Under the pieces are notes generated by a model. That model was not told the DNA's origin and ran no database searches. It saw nothing but the letters and a program-made list of their open reading frames with translations. Of a stretch of 21,097 nt of DNA, positions 19,301 through 21,097 are shown one piece after another. Where the stretch lies: NCBI GenBank assembly GCA_027596035.1, contig JADGJA010000371.1:1-21097 (forward strand), read 5' to 3'. The position numbers and the translations under genes are program-made. This stretch comes from Thoreauomyces humboldtii (Eukaryota; Chytridiomycota; Chytridiomycetes; Spizellomycetales; Powellomycetaceae). Within the stretch, counting starts at the first letter, position 1. The number at the start of each line of letters is the position of its first letter.

Positions 19301-21082
19301 CCTCGGAAGATGCAGGCGAGATACCATCCGCACCTCCCGCGATCGTCAGGAGTGGATGGGACGCGGCGGCGCAGGAGTCGCGGAAGAGGGAGGATTGGGA
19401 GGGTGGTGCATCGACAAGAGGGTTCAGATACACGGATACGGGCTTGCCGTCGTGGGCGAGGGCCAGCAGACGGGATGACAACACGGACGAAGAGGTCGAC
19501 CGTTTCGTTGCACCAAAAGGCCGTTGGGCTCAGGTTAGTCATTGATTTATCTGGGACAGCACCATGGTTGGATCGTCAATTCGCTGACCACACGTTCCGC
19601 CTGTCTTCTTTCAACAGCGGGTAGGCGATGAAGGAAGCGTGACACTCTTCTCCGATCTCCCTACCGACTCGCCACCCACCGCGTCACTAACCTCCGACCC
19701 CTCTGACCGTCGCTACACTTTCGATACCAACAACCACTCGGACGAACCCGACACCCCTCCCTTCCGCTCATCCACATCCACAATCGAGAAAGTCACCTCC
19801 CCAGACCCCACCTCCTCATCCTCACCCCGACGCGGTCTCTCGTCCGTCGACCTCACGGTCCAGGACCTGGACGCTTCAGCCATCAGTCCCGGAGCATCCG
19901 AAGGTGAAGACGATGCCGACGACGACGACGACGAGGAAGAGGAAACGAGTCACCGGATATACGTCATGAACAGCGACGATGCGAGCACGTACGGCGGAGG
20001 AGTGGTCCATCTCGTCGAGGTGACCAGAGGAACGACGATGCAGGAAGGGACCGATCAGATGACGTTGGACGATCGATCAAACGACAATGATCAAGACGCG
20101 GAAAGTCCGTCAAGACCGGTGTCTCCGTCAATCGATACGGATGCGAGGCAGTCTTTGTCGACCATGCACTTGAAGTCCCGAGAGTCCCCGGCTTCGATCC
20201 GGGAGTCGACGGACGGGACGATCGGGAAAGGGGAAGGGGAAGGAGACCCGATGGGCCGAGAGCCGGTCGCTTCCCCCGACCTCGAGAGACTGAAGGATAG
20301 GTTCGCGGAACTGGGAGTGCGGTGGGGAGGTTCTTCTCCTCCACGCAAGTTGAAGGAGGACACGCTTGATGATCAGGATACACCGACCGCGTCCGTCTTG
20401 ACCCCGAAGGAAGTGCCGGAGTCTTCGCAACTGCAGGTCGAGGGTCTCGGAGGAGATGAGGGAGCCAGTGAAGAGAAAGAAGAGGAGCTGACGAAGCATG
20501 ACACCAGTCGAGCTGATGATGCTGATGTCGTCAGCGAACCCATCGATTTCGAGATCAGTAGAGACGACGAGGAAGTGGTGGATGACGACGCGCATGAGGA
20601 AGAGGAGATCGAGGAGGACATCCTACCGGATGCGTCAGGTATGGTGGTACCCTCACATGGTAATCCCCGCTACCGTATCCCGTGAATACTAAATTTCCTT
20701 TTTGCTCTTCCTCCTCATAGTCATTCCGATATCACCCTCACCTCGACCCTCAACTCCAACGCAACCGCAACCTCCCACACAAGCAACGGTCAAACCACCC
20801 ACACCAGCCTCCCTACTCCTCCTGACCTCACTCGCAGAAGCGACGGCCGCAGCTCTACTTGACGACTCGCTGCCCTCACCCACTCACGATGCCCTTCGTA
20901 CCACGCTCCGCACCGTGCGGGATGTTGCCGACGCTGCACTCGGACAGGGGGAGAAGCGATCCGTACTGGAGGGCACAGACGTCGCGGAGCTCTTGGAGAG
21001 GTATTCGGAGATGATCGTCGGGATCGTGAGGAGAAAGGTCGAAGGCAACCTCAAGGAGGGGGTTGCCTCCGCGGGATCGTGA
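16318..21082 (+). CDS. Double WD40-propeller scaffold protein, MAPKBP1/WDR62 type, eleven exons
   Basis: Animal relatives are JNK-pathway scaffolds and spindle-pole proteins; the fungal role is unknown. Exons 16318-16413, 16488-16823, 16935-17066, 17132-17203, 17264-17724, 17793-17964, 18032-18414, 18477-18571, 18641-19533, 19618-20638, 20721-21082 join in phase to 1340 residues. A Lys/Arg-rich N-terminus (residues 10-25) may be a nuclear signal. LERILGLTAV and ILAYPAGGVVVLWN are the family's opening signature. About 13 repeat ends follow to about residue 800, for example VVIWKG, VYLWNW, IKFWSID, LRLFDSQ, LYVWDIRDVKRIGK, VRFWNLD, LHVFDG, VNVYSIA, IRVFDFYSG and VFVWRV, enough for two propellers. 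ISCGADKSLIFR and ATASRDRLLHVFD are also family-like. Residues about 880-1220 are disordered with two acidic runs. A helical end (DVAELLERYSEMIVGIVRRK) resembles the relatives' C-terminal helix. Intron 18572-18640 is 69 nt and in frame, so retention would add 23 residues. Confidence 0.92.
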
Positions 21083-21097
21083 AGATTAGGGGGGGGG

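Noticed and set aside
21082..21097. TTAGG followed by a run of G at the window end, resembling a telomere or a sequencing artefact.
   Set aside because: There is only one such unit, and the window edge cuts it. A G run alone supports neither a telomere nor an artefact.

Overview
This window looks like nuclear DNA of a fungus. Genes lie close together on both strands. Introns are short (mostly about 50-110 nt) with GT...AG borders, and some genes carry up to twelve of them. Protein families typical of fungi are present: an Ofd1/Tpa1-type prolyl hydroxylase and a mitochondrial aspartate aminotransferase. Composition and intron style suit a basidiomycete, but the BK-type potassium channel and the MAPKBP1/WDR62-type double propeller are also what an early-diverging fungus could carry. 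I do not assign a species. All exon models were built by hand from reading frame, splice borders and family conservation; the phases close in every model given.

Layout. 1-715 (+): 3' part of a dUTPase gene. 870-2648 (-): intronless prolyl 3,4-dihydroxylase of the Ofd1/Tpa1 family. 2896-4412 (+): mitochondrial aspartate aminotransferase, divergent from the hydroxylase across 247 bp. 4413-6867: about 2.45 kb with no recognisable protein gene, holding a striking 95-bp inverted repeat (about 90% identical arms) that carries CCAAT boxes and flanks a spacer with TATA-like boxes. 6868-7873 (+): a two-exon gene for a basic Arg/His-rich protein with the two short motifs of CHTOP-type mRNA-export adaptors. 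8406-10599 (-): a ten-exon TBC-domain Rab GAP of the TBC1D10 type. 11296-15701 (-): a thirteen-exon Slo/BK-family potassium channel of 1191 residues. 16318-21082 (+): an eleven-exon double WD40 propeller protein of the MAPKBP1/WDR62 type, divergent from the channel across about 0.6 kb.

The genes are mostly unrelated housekeeping functions (nucleotide pool, amino-acid metabolism, protein hydroxylation, mRNA export, Rab trafficking, ion transport, scaffold), so there is no evident pathway cluster. The items most worth a second look are the channel whose calcium-bowl region is replaced by a basic, His-rich loop, the inverted repeat in the gene-free stretch, and the previously easy-to-miss CHTOP-like gene.
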